Positions 9,427 through 18,779 of a DNA stretch of 20,000 nt are shown here, one piece after another. The stretch spans positions 42,501 to 62,500 of the forward strand of contig JAHBMJ010002654.1 of NCBI GenBank assembly GCA_018398765.1, read 5' to 3'. The position numbers and the translations under genes are program-made. This DNA is from Chromera velia (Eukaryota; Sar; Chromeraceae). Below the pieces are notes generated by a model. That model saw only the letters and a program-made list of their open reading frames with translations, had not been told where the DNA came from and did not search any database. Numbering within the stretch: position 1 is the first letter of the stretch; each line of letters starts with the position of its first letter.

Positions 9427-11004
9427 GACCTCTGTCAGGTGAGGGCTGCTTTCGAGGGCCTTATCGATGTCTTCCTCTGCTTTCTTCCTTTGCTGTTCAT
9501 TCTTGTCTTTTTCCTTCTTAGTCAAGCCATCCTTTTGTTCCTTTGCCTGTACGGTTGCTACTCTCTTTCTTTCTTCCTCTACCTTCTTTTCCAGTTCGGG
9601 GTCAGTCACGTGTATTATCACTTGCGCAACCTTCAGGTGGGGAAGGAGAGAGACTCCCCGATCTGATGCATTGATCATAAACACGCTCACGCATCTGTCT
9701 TGTACTTCACACACCGAATTTCCAATGACGATCCCTGCAGGAAAGGTACCTTTACAGGGTTCGACATGCACCGTTAACCTATTTAGAATATGACAGGTCG
9801 GAGGCAGTGAGAGAGGCAGATGGGTCAGGTTCCTTTCTGGTAGGTTTTCTTTCCGTGACGTTGCTATTGTCACTGGTCGAAGGCGGTGAGCCTTCTTTAA
9901 ATCGACCATGGGTGTCAAAGGAATCGTTGCTGCTTCCTTTTCTGAGTGTTTGTTATCTTTTATTTTCAGTCTGTCTAGTTGGAAAAGCCAGGCGTCTACG
10001 TTTCGATCGAGCCAGTCTTTCCTAAGGATTATAGTATTTTTCAGAGAATCAGAAATGTAGAAGGAATGCCTACGCTTTCCTCCTAGGAAAAATAATAGAA
10101 AAACGATGCCTTCATTCAAAATTTCACCCCCCCCTTCTCCACTGATGGACACGTTGGATGAATTTTCCTTCAATGATGGGTTTAAATGGCGTAGTTGTTT
10201 CCACAACTGCCCACTAATAAGACTTATCTCTGCCCTTGAATCGAGTAATGCAGGTGTGTGCACGGAATTCTCGAGGTATACGGCAATACCTGCCATTCCT
10301 GTAATTTTCACGTGAGCGACTTTCTTCTTCATTCTTTTTTCTCTCTTCTGTTTCTCTGCCTTTCTGAATCATGCCTTTTACTTCTTTTGTACGTCTCTTC
10401 GTCCGGCGCATTCATGCATGGTTCCTTTCTTCCGACACTAAGTCGCGCACTCCTGTTTTTCAAAGTGCAGATGTTTGTCGAACTCGCTGAATCGCACCTG
10501 TTTTGTTCCTTCTCTTTGCTTGCTTTTCTTTGTCTGTCCATCTGATATTAATATACCTACCTGTCCCCCCCCCCTTTTGGCTGTGTTTTCTTGGTCCATT
10601 GCCTTTCTGATTTCTGCCTCTCCACTCATCCCTTTCCCGTTCCCGTTCCCTGACTCTTTCCGAGGTTTGCTGCTTTCCTCCTCTCTATCGTCTCTTATCG
10701 AGATAACCGATCCTCAGTCAGAGTCCCCTTCCGTTTTCTGCCTTTCTGTCTCTATCTCTCTACCCTTCCCAATCCCTAGGAGAACAGGAAGAAAGAATTT
10801 TGGCATGTTGTTGATTTCCATTTGAGCCTGTATGTGACTGTTTCCCTCGTGCATTGCCCCCCTTCCTGTTCCCGTTCCCTGACAGTCCATGCGGAAATCA
10901 GCAGCCTTGGGAGCATAGGAAGAAAACGGTCTTTCCTTATTATCATTCACACATGGAGGAGAAAGAGATGAAACACAAGGAAACGAAAAAGCAAAAAAAG
11001 AATT
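9427..11004 (-). pseudogene. Pol N-terminal region and aspartic protease
   Basis: This region lies in the frame shared with RT. From 11004 it encodes a Lys/Glu/Gly-rich linker with TGA 10714, TAG 10438, TAA 10378 and TGA 10369, then a retropepsin-like domain that would cleave the polyprotein. The active-site strand reads TPALLDSRAEISLIS (about 10256-10212); the family has D-S/T-G-A. The catalytic Asp is kept but the invariant Gly is Arg (AGG, one transition from GGG). The second conserved block reads IILRKDWLDRNVDAW (about 10035-9990), where the family has ILGxDWL, again Gly to Arg by a single transition. A Lys/Glu-rich segment follows and the frame ends at TAG 9424-9426 just before RT. Protease function is presumably lost. 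Confidence 0.8.
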
Positions 11005-11099
11005 TCATTTCATGCATTGTCTCATTGTCTCTGCTGCATGCAGAAGGGGTTATCAATGAGGAGGTAGCCTGCGAGCACCCCTCCCCCGCAGACCCTTCA

Positions 11100-13190
11100 G
11101 TATTTTTGGCCTCTCTGCATGGATAAGGTGATGTGTACGCGGTTCGCTTGGGTCAGTAAAAGACCGTTGCATAGTGTCTGTAGGAACAGAAAAGCTCTTC
11201 CCAAGAGGTGAGGAGGGGGGTTTTGCATATGATTTCCCCCTCCCTGATACTGTTTCTGCTGGTGTGCGTATATCTGGCTAGTTACTTATGGTCTATTCTG
11301 GGGATGATTGCCCCGGTTTGTGTATGAGCCTGTCTGCCTTCTCATGTTTTCGGGTGGTTTGGAGCATGCTCCCATGATGTGTCCGGTTTGAAAACAATGA
11401 AAACAGACGCTTTCCGGTCTGATAGGACAACTTCTGTCAGGAAAGTGACGGTGGTTTCCCTTGCAATGGATGCATGATAGATCGATAATACCTGTGTGTC
11501 CGTCTTGAGTCGGTGCTGAATAGTTCACTACAGCTACGCAAGGGTTTACATTTCCGTACTCGTACGGTCCTGTGGCTGCATGCAGTGAGGTGTACATGCT
11601 CAATGGGGGCCCGAATGCTGTTGGAGCATGCGATACCGGTGCATCGTACTGCTGGTCAGCCTGTCTGTCTGACTCTACTGCATTCACGCATGAGCGTTTT
11701 GCTGTCTGCAGTTCCTCACTCTGCATGCTTGCTCCTTTTCTTTTCTTCTTGGAGATGAGAGTGTGTTCCATTTCCTTGATTTTCTTCACTAGTTGATTGA
11801 AAGAATCGAACGATCGACCGTGTAGCAAGAGCTTGATGGGACCCATCTCTGTTTTCAATCCCTCTATAAATCCTTGCATGCAGTTTTCCTCATCTTGTGA
11901 CTGAGAGGCTTCCTGGCACATCGACTCGAAGCGGGAGATGTATTCATCGAGAGTTTCTTCCACTTCTTATTCGATAGTCAGTAGTTCTCTTTTGTTCTGT
12001 GCTTTCTCTCCTTTTTGCATGCCGAATCGATTGAAAAAAAAATCATGCCACGCATCGAGTGTGGTTAACTTCCTCAAGGATGTGTCAAAGATGCAGTCGA
12101 ACCACTTCTTTGCCGCTCCCTTTTATATTAGAGGCTGGGGAAGGTAGATGTCTCTGAAGTCCTCCATTTCCCATTCGCACGTCTCTACCATTCTCTGCAT
12201 TCTTTTCCAGAAACTGCTCGCATTCGACTTGTTTCCGGCAAATTCAGGAAGTTTTGTTTTGAACTGTGGTGCTCTTTTCTTCCTTTCTCTTTCCTTCTCT
12301 GTACTTTCCTCTCTCATTCCATTCATTGATCTCGTGATGGATAGATTGGGTCTTGCACGCGGTTCTGTGTATCCTATATTTATTCCCTGCATGGTCATAC
12401 TACTCATGTCATGCATGATCTCTCTCCCATCCCACTTTCTCCTGTCTCCCTCTGGAGTGGAGGGAATCTGGATGAATTCTCCTTGATTCATCAGAGCGCT
12501 CTCCTGAGTAGTGTGTGGGAGTGCGCCAGAAATGGGGGCATAGTTCTCTCTGCCAATCAGGTTCTCTTTGCCAGCATGGGGGTGGTTGCTATTAGGGTTG
12601 TTGCCTGTGCCGTTGCCGATCGCTTTGCCTGCATTAGGGTTGATGGTGCCTCTGCCGTTCTGGTTTGCTTCGCCAGCAGTGGTGGTGTTGCTCTCAGCTC
12701 CTCCTTGGCGGATGTGCGCGGCTTCGCCAGAATTGCCAGCGGCATTGACATTGGTGAGGGCTGCGCCTCTCTGAACGATTTGAGTGGCGGCAGTATTGCC
12801 GGTATGTGGAACGTAGGTGGCGCTTTGGGCATTATGGTTGTGAGAGGCAACAGCGGAGCGAGATGCCTGAGCGACGTAGGTGGGACCAGGCTGCGGCATG
12901 TAGGGGTAGTGACCGTGCTATGGCATATAGGAGCATTGGAGTGCAGTCGGCTGTGGGCTGCCTGACGTGCTGGCTGCATGAGGGTGTGAGGGAAGAGACA
13001 CAGCAGGAGGGAGGGAGGAGGGAGGGAAGGAGAGATAAGCCACAACAGCTCCAGTCTCTACGTAGTGTCGGTTGGCCTCTTGGAATTTCAAGAAGGCATC
13101 GAAGTAAATCTTGGGGACCTCCATCAGAACTTGTGTTCCATCGGCAAGAGCGGCATATACGATATGCTTAGCGTTCTGATCTGTCGGGAC
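11100..13190 (-). pseudogene. Gag polyprotein with CCHC zinc knuckle
   Basis: Gag packages element RNA into virus-like particles. In one frame there is a Pro/Ser then Asn/Gly/Ala/Thr-rich N-terminal region (about 13050-12530), a basic segment (EKERERKKRAPQFKTKLPEF, about 12310-12245), and a capsid-like region. The last has hallmarks of retrotransposon gag: PLI-stop-KGAAKKWF, TLDAWHDFF, then LLTIE-stop-EVEETLDEYISRF, where the consensus has Gln before the EY helix. The nucleocapsid has an exact C-x2-C-x4-H-x4-C knuckle (CFHCFQTGHIMGAC, about 11405-11364) preceded by a second Cys/His cluster (CIHCKGNHRH). Stops are TAG 12918, TAA 12123, TAA 11967 and TAA 11286. After the last one a Gln-rich tail (QIYAHQQKQYQGGG) continues in frame to TGA 11097. 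All four TAA/TAG codons fit mutated Gln codons. Confidence 0.85.
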
Positions 13191-13849
13191 TACCTCAGGA
13201 TTGGAAGGATTTTTCTGTCCATGTTCTGTCCATGTTCGTTTCCTTGACTCTCATCCTTCTGTTCCTCCTCGTTCTTCTTCTTCTTATTCATGTTGCCCTT
13301 GTTCTTCTTCTTTCTGATCTCGGCTTCTACCTTGTCCATATCCTGTAAGTTGAGGACGGGGTTACCAGACCTGTTCTCGCCATTGGTACTGCTAACAATG
13401 CCTTCGTCTATCCACGTACCAGGAATAACCAACTGGTAGTTCGTATAGAACTTATCCATGTAGGTACCTGCTACTCTCAGTAGGAAAGACGTATCTAGGT
13501 CTAAGGCACGTAGCCATCTAGGTGTAAAGTGTTGGTGGTATAGGTCTTGGTGTAGGTCTAGGCCTTTCGCAGCAAAACCTTCTCTTCCTTCCAGACTTTG
13601 GTAAAGTTTTAACTCGCACATTCAGACCGAGGTGGTATCTGATCGCTTCAGACCTCTGCTCAGAGGACAAGCCTCTATACGCAGATAAGTAGAAAGGAAT
13701 CTTGTAGTGGGGAAAATGGTAATTCGAGGCAATATCGGTTTTTGGAAATAAATATTTCCTATAACCAGCGTGGTGTCATAGCGTTGGACAAGCAGTTGTG
13801 TCAGGATGAAATGAAGTACGCGCACATAACGTGCGTAGGGCGCATGCAT
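13191..13849 (-). pseudogene. N-terminal extension of gag, unknown function, frameshifted
   Basis: Protein-like sequence precedes recognisable gag. From about 13790 to 13600 the gag frame is convincing (YLSAYRGLSSEQRSEAIRYH). From about 13600 to 13226 the convincing frame is a neighbouring one (FLLRVAGTYMDKFYTNYQLV, then DMDKVEAEIRKKK). The gag frame then resumes (HIVYAALADGTQVLMEVPK). The second shift is explained exactly by an 11-bp tandem duplication at 13215-13236; the first needs an indel near 13585-13600. I do not recognise the domain. It could be a matrix-like gag N-terminus peculiar to this family. A possible ATG lies at 13849-13847. Its link to gag is inferred from the continuous frame. 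Confidence 0.5.
13215..13236. repeat. 11-bp tandem duplication causing a frameshift
   Basis: CTGTCCATGTT occurs twice without a gap (13215-13225 and 13226-13236). On the minus strand the open frame changes exactly across it, and counting only one copy keeps a single frame. It is therefore likely a slippage mutation inside the gag ORF. Confidence 0.85.
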
Positions 13850-14004
13850 ACATGCTGCATGGCCGGGAATTAATTGTGCAGCATGCAGTCTCTATGAAGA
13901 CATCCGTTGTTTGTCTTATAGAACAGAGATAGCAGAACTACCTATGCATGACAGAACCTTTATCCATATGTAGGAGTTGATCCCAGCTACGACTAGCTGA
14001 GGGC

Positions 14005-14150
14005 CTACATCCCTACGGGTGTAGTACTTATGGTTAGAGAAGTTTACGGAGTAGTTGACAAGTCACGAACAAGTCCGGCCGTGTGGTAAAGGTGTCGACG
14101 ATGGGGCTAGACTACACTCTAAAGTGTAGTATGCCCTAAGGGTGTAGTAG
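14005..14150. repeat. Cluster of short hairpins sharing GTGTAGTA
   Basis: CTACA-T-CCC pairs with GGG-TGTAG at 14005-14024 (one bulged base). A perfect 8-bp stem with a CTAA loop lies at 14111-14130. CCCTAAGGG followed by TGTAGTAG lies at 14134-14150. The word GTGTAGTA ends each unit. This lies about 150-290 bp upstream, in gypsy orientation, of the first gag-like codons. It may be part of an LTR or a small palindromic repeat. Confidence 0.6.
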
Positions 14151-14206
14151 AGATCGGTATAGGAAAGCTATGAGATGTGGGTATAGGGAGGGTGGGAGGA
14201 AGCCTG

Positions 14207-14215
14207 CTATATAAG
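14207..14215 (+). promoter_or_regulatory. Possible TATA box
   Basis: CTATATAAG on the + strand lies about 95 bp upstream of the ATG of a 129-codon ORF at 14306. There is no other promoter evidence. Confidence 0.25.
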
Positions 14216-14305
14216 TCTCGTGAGAGGTATAAGCAAGGATTGCTCCCTTGTATAGAGGCCTACGTGTCTGTTCCTGAGTGTGCCAAGGGCTAGACACAGC
14301 TTAGG

Positions 14306-14695
14306 ATGAAGTGTGATGACACGCAGTTCGTATACACGTACACACACGCTGAAGTTGTCTGTCACACACTCAATGACTCGACTGATCTGACACGCTACTT
14401 CCAACACCCAGCTGACAATTCGTCAACAGAGGCTCTGCAAGGGTCCTATGACGCTGCACAAGGCTGCAGGAATCAGAGGGATGCAGGCAAACGGGAGGAA
14501 GGCAGGCCGACAAACAGAGCAAAGGGTGGAGACGGATGTCAAGGAATTTCGTCAGTCACACAGATTGGCTTTCTGGCGCTTTCTGTCGCTACCTGGCTGA
14601 CTACCTGTCGCTTGCAAGGCTGCAAGAGTCCCCCAGAGCTGTATACAGCCGAAGGAGTTACAGGGATGCAGACAGGAAGGGAAAAGGTAGGCTGA
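14306..14695 (+). CDS. Hypothetical ORF of 129 codons, doubtful
   Basis: An open frame starts at ATG 14306 downstream of a possible TATA box. The first 50 residues have mixed, protein-like composition (DDTQFVYTYTHAEVVCHTLN); the rest is Gly/Arg/Thr-rich and passes through an internal DNA repeat. A second overlapping + strand ORF (14536-15126) covers the other repeat copy in a different frame. I recognise no domain in either. The two frames give similar peptides (RDAGKREEGRPTN and RDADRKGKGRLTN) only because the DNA repeats. This could equally be untranslated repeat DNA. Confidence 0.2.
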   Translation: MKCDDTQFVYTYTHAEVVCHTLNDSTDLTRYFQHPADNSSTEALQGSYDAAQGCRNQRDAGKREEGRPTNRAKGGDGCQGISSVTQIGFLALSVATWLTTCRLQGCKSPPELYTAEGVTGMQTGREKVG

Positions 14696-14720
14696 CCAAC
14701 GCAGTGAAAGGAGGAGACGG
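14430..14720. repeat. Divergent direct repeat, about 105 bp, two copies
   Basis: Copy 1 is at about 14430-14535 and copy 2 at about 14615-14720, offset 185 bp. The best-matching 59 bp (14477-14535 and 14662-14720) agree at about 42 positions without gaps, beginning AGGGATGCAG and ending GGAGACGG in both. Confidence 0.65.
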
Positions 14721-15126
14721 CAAGGAGAAGACCGCTCCGTATAGAAAGGTTGCTCGCTGTTCTTTGGAGCTGGGCGTCACCATATGTTCTGTGCTACTGG
14801 GCGCCGCACAGAGATGGCTCAAGGTTAGGCTGGTCTGGGGACAGAAGCTAAAGGACTGGCCAGAAAGTTCACTTAAAGACAGGCTTAAGGTCCCAATTCT
14901 CCGAGCAACACCTAGAGCTCCACACGACTCGACTCGATTCAATCTCGATCTATTCGCTAGCTTCCACTCAATCCAATCACGCATGGCTAACGCAGGAGAC
15001 GTCAGAGACTGCCCTGTCTCCTTTTTGTCCTGGCTTTCGACCACAACAATTGGAATTTCCTCTGTTTTCTCTCTGATTCTGGACAGGACGGCATATAGAA
15101 AGAGACGCCGCGTCTCCCAAGCATAG

Positions 15127-15893
15127 ATCCGGTTGGGGACGCGCGTGTATTTAATCGCCACCACAAAAATCAGTGGGACCACATAAATTGGGCCCGCTGC
15201 GTTGTTTTCTCGCGGCATGCCTGGGCACATCGATTTGTTCCGGGGCCCTGGGTCCTACGCGGCCTACTTCGCACGGCCCTGGCCCATTGCTTTGCCCGCA
15301 GGCAGCCCTAGGCACCCGCGGCCAATCTAAATGGCTGTAAAGCCCGCCGCCTTCCGCGGCTCCTGGCGCACCCAAGTAGGACATCACACTGCATGGTCCA
15401 CTCACATGGCTTAAAACTGAAGATGCACTGAAAAATAGATCCGTTGATTCACTCTAGACAATAAAATGATTTCAGCCATTTTTTTTACCAGCGGAGTCTT
15501 GCCGATCTGTTCCCTACCTTAATGTTTTCCATTCCTTTCAAGGGAGGGATCAGTATAATAAAATGATAAAAAACCGTGTGCGATTGGCTCATGAACACAG
15601 CAACATTCACTTACCTTTCCTTTACACTTTACTGGCTTTCTGCTTATTATTCTGCTGGTAAACCATTAAAAGGGTATGCAACGATAATTTTACAAAGCGT
15701 TTGTTTCTTTCTTTTGGATTTGCTTTCCAACGGTTTTCATACTTTTCATCCGTCCGCCTATCTGCCTGGTTGGATGGCTGTTTGTCTGGGTAAGTCTTTG
15801 TCTGTGTCTCTGCCTGTCTGCCTTCCTTCCTGCCTGCCTGTGTGACGGCTTGTCTGTGCGTGTGTACTTTTGTGCACTTATCAGTGTCTTCTA

Positions 15894-15980
<87 letters not shown>

Positions 15981-16190
15981 CTCTCTCCCTCGATCACTCT
16001 TTCGTTCGCGCAAGGAACGGTTGTGACAAGATTTTATAACTAAGGGTCGCCCCTTTTCCTTTCTGCCTGTTTCCGGTCACCTGCCAGAAAGAGTCAGCGA
16101 GAAAAAGTACTTTAACTTCCAGCAAATTTTTCTGTTTCTCTCTCCGTCCGTCCATGTGTGTGTTCGTGTATGTGTGTGTGTATGTGCCTC
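15127..16190. other. Region without recognised gene, GC-rich patch then microsatellites
   Basis: 15170-15400 is markedly GC-rich compared with its surroundings and contains many GGCC/GGGCCC words, but I see no conserved ORF or RNA fold. After it come AT-richer sequence with two ATAAAATGAT words (15461 and 15558), then CTGT and CTTT microsatellites. It is the spacer between the retroelement area and the 3' end of the channel-like gene. Confidence 0.5.
15892..15984. repeat. Microsatellite (CTGT)n followed by (CTTT)n
   Basis: About 48 bp of CTGT repeats with one GTTT interruption run directly into about 44 bp of CTTT repeats. Looser TGCC/TGTC runs precede them from about 15770. Confidence 0.95.
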
Positions 16191-16325
16191 TCACCATCCC
16201 ACCCCCCCGAGCCCCCCCTTTGACTTTGCACTCTTTGACGATGACGCCATCGACTTGCTTTTCGTGTCGCTGATTGTCATCCCGTCTCCACCAGAGCTTC
16301 CTCCATTCTTGTTCAACTTTCGCGC
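16191..16325 (-). CDS. Channel exon G (terminal, Ser/Lys/Gly-rich tail)
   Basis: It has a strong acceptor, TTTGTTTTCTTGTAG. It encodes ARKLNKNGGSSGGDGMTISD, a Ser/Lys-rich stretch and GGLGGVGW, then TGA 16193-16191. A good donor (ATG|GTGAGA) overlaps the stop. If it is used with the acceptor CTTTCTGGCAG near 16094, the next codons are still Trp then stop, so the protein is unchanged. Confidence 0.55.
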   Translation of the reverse strand, partial: ARKLNKNGGSSGGDGMTISDTKSKSMASSSKSAKSKGGLGGVGW

Positions 16326-18242
16326 CTACAAGAAAACAAAAGGTGCAATAGAGAAAATAAGCGGCGAAGTAATACGCGTATGGTAGAACTTCTTCTTCAG
16401 CTGTTTCAGAATGGAAGTGCGAAACGGCCCAATGACTTCATTCATTCATTTTGACTCGTCTCTGGCCAGACTCAAGCCAGATCTTCAATCTAACTTTGAA
16501 TCAAAAAAAAAAATCTTTATTGTGTGTGGCTCTTTCCCTCTTCACTGTGTGTTGGATTATTGTTTTGTGGCCGACTTTCAGTGACAGACCATTCTCACAG
16601 CTCTGCTGAGCGTCTCCGTCAGTGCCCTTCCCTTCTTCTCTATGGACATTCCAGCAGACATCAGCACTTCCATCTCGGACTGCTCCACTGCAAGCACTGA
16701 CGCATGCAGACGTGCAAGGTTACGCAGGCATATATTCAGTCACATACACACACACGCACCCCTTTGCTCTCATGCGCATCCTGATAGCAGGTGATTCACG
16801 ATAACAAAACCATGTCTGCCTTGCTTTTTGCATCCAGACAGACGTGGAAAGGACAGAGATCTCCTTCTGCCTTTCTTCCACTCTGTTCATACAAAAAAAA
16901 TAGTGATACACAAATAACATCATGACAAACATGAATGAATTTATTCGACCACGCAGCATTTCCCTCCGAAGCCCAACGCCATCACGCATAAATAAACCGA
17001 CCATCCTCCTCCTCCCCAGCTGCTTCTTGTCCGACAGCAGCGGGCCACGGCACTTCCGGCCCCTCCTCAGAGATGTAGACCTCTGTCCGGTCTGCGCTCG
17101 TTCCTCCATTGCGAAGAGACGGCGGCACGAAATCCTGCCCCTCCATCATGACCAGGCCCCCTTTTGCTCCGACCTGCAGTCCATACATTCAGTCTAACTC
17201 AGACAAAATGCAGATAGATTGCAGGATAAAAGTACGTCAGCTGTTGGCTCGCTGTCTCTAGCCGTCCGCTTACACACTGAGATTTGTCGGCTTCCTAGCG
17301 TCTCAGCTCCATTCAACGACAAGATCACGGCTCCACGTCTGAGTGCCTGCGTCTCTTGTGTTTGTTGCTTGACCCGTGTTCCATCTCGACCATTCACCGG
17401 CACCTTCCTCCCTCTCTTTGTAGAATCAGTCCTAGAGAAGGGAGACAGGGTGCGATGAAATGAACACAAGAAGAATAACCTCTCTGTCTATCACGCAGTG
17501 GTGCATGAGAGAGAACGCGTGCACATGCAGAGAGATGAGGCTGAAAACTGAGGCCGTTTCTTTCGTCGATTTAATCAGCGCATGGAAGCACGATTAACTT
17601 TTTCGCATGATGAATTTGCGTCTGACAGAAGCAGACAGCCAGATCGATAGAAATACAGTCATGAACGACGAGATGATGATTGTGGCGCTTCAAGTCCTTC
17701 CTTCCCTCCCTCCCCATGCCCCCCCCCCCCTCTCTCTGTTCTGACTTGTCTCCTGCTGTCGAGGTAGTGTGGGGTCTCGAAGTCGAGCGAGGTGGCAATT
17801 CTGTGGACAGCCGCTGGGTGCATGGAGAGCTCGATGTCCATGAGGATCTCTGCCCGTCGGAGGAACGCCGGTTGGACCTCACCGTTCTCCATCTGAATCA
17901 TCGAATGAATAATTAAGGCAGGAAGGAAGGAACAAAGGAACGAAGGACAACAGATCCAACCACACACAATTGAGCGAAGATGAACAGTCAATCAATCAAG
18001 CAAGAAAGGAGGAAGGAAGGAAGGAAGGAAGGAAGAAAGGAAGGACAACAGATCCAACCAAGCAGAGAAAAATGTTTGTAGTGAGCAGGAAATGTCAATC
18101 AATCAATCAATCGATCAATCAATGATTCAAGTAAGAAAGAAAGAAAGAAAGAAGGCAAGAAAGGAGGGAGGAAGGAAGGAAGGAAGAAGGAGAGAAGGAA
18201 GGAAGGAAGGAAGGAAGGAAGAAAGAAAGAAGGAAAGAAGGA

Positions 18243-18277
<35 letters not shown>

Positions 18278-18419
18278 GAAGGAGGCAGGCAACGAGGCAG
18301 GAAGAAAGGAAGGAAGGAAGGAAGGAAAGAAAGAAAGAAGGCAAGAAAGGAGGAATGCAAGAAAGGAAGGAAGAAGGCAAGAAAGGAGGCAGGCAGGAAA
18401 AAAAGAAAGAAACAAAGAA

Positions 18420-18452
<33 letters not shown>

Positions 18453-18592
18453 GGAAAAAAGAAAGAACGAAAGAAAGAAAAAAAAAAAAGAAAGAAAGAA
18501 AGAAAGAAAGAAAGAAGGCAAGAAAGGAGAAATGCAAGAAAGAAAGGAAGAAGGCAAGAAAGGAGGAAGAAAGGAAAGAAAGAAAGAAAGAA

Positions 18593-18627
<35 letters not shown>

Positions 18628-18688
18628 AAGAAAGAAAGAAAGAAAGAAAGACAGACAGACAGACAGACAGAAAGAAAGAAAGAAAGAA

Positions 18689-18732
<44 letters not shown>

Positions 18733-18743
18733 AAAAAAAAGAA

Positions 18744-18779
<36 letters not shown>

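Larger units (their letters stand above)
6194..13849 (-). mobile_element. Ty3/gypsy-like LTR retrotransposon with chromodomain tail, decayed
   Basis: Read on the minus strand the domain order is gag (CCHC), protease, RT, RNase H, integrase, chromodomain-like tail. This is the order of Ty3/gypsy elements and, with the chromodomain, of chromoviruses. Gag lies in one frame. Protease, RT and RNase H share a second frame. Integrase and the tail lie in a third, reached through a Lys/Glu-rich spacer. About 15 in-frame stops and several frameshifts make it non-autonomous. Neither long terminal repeats nor a tRNA primer-binding site could be identified by eye, so the outer borders are unknown and the coordinates cover only recognisable coding remnants. 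Confidence 0.9.

Noticed and set aside
12411..12965. 184-codon + strand ORF of Ala/Gly/Val/Ser composition
   Set aside because: It is the antisense of the Asn/Gly/Ala-rich gag N-terminal region, with no independent support.
13633..13645. TGGTATC-type primer-binding-site look-alike on the + strand
   Set aside because: It is on the wrong strand for a minus-strand element and lies inside convincing gag-frame coding sequence (IRYHLG).
15151..15405. 84-codon Gly/Pro-rich minus ORF in the GC-rich patch
   Set aside because: It is open because of GC richness; no domain, splice context or promoter is seen.
16622..17197. + strand ORFs across the 3' exons of the channel-like gene
   Set aside because: The minus strand has phase-consistent exons with acceptors and donors; the + strand ORFs are shadows.
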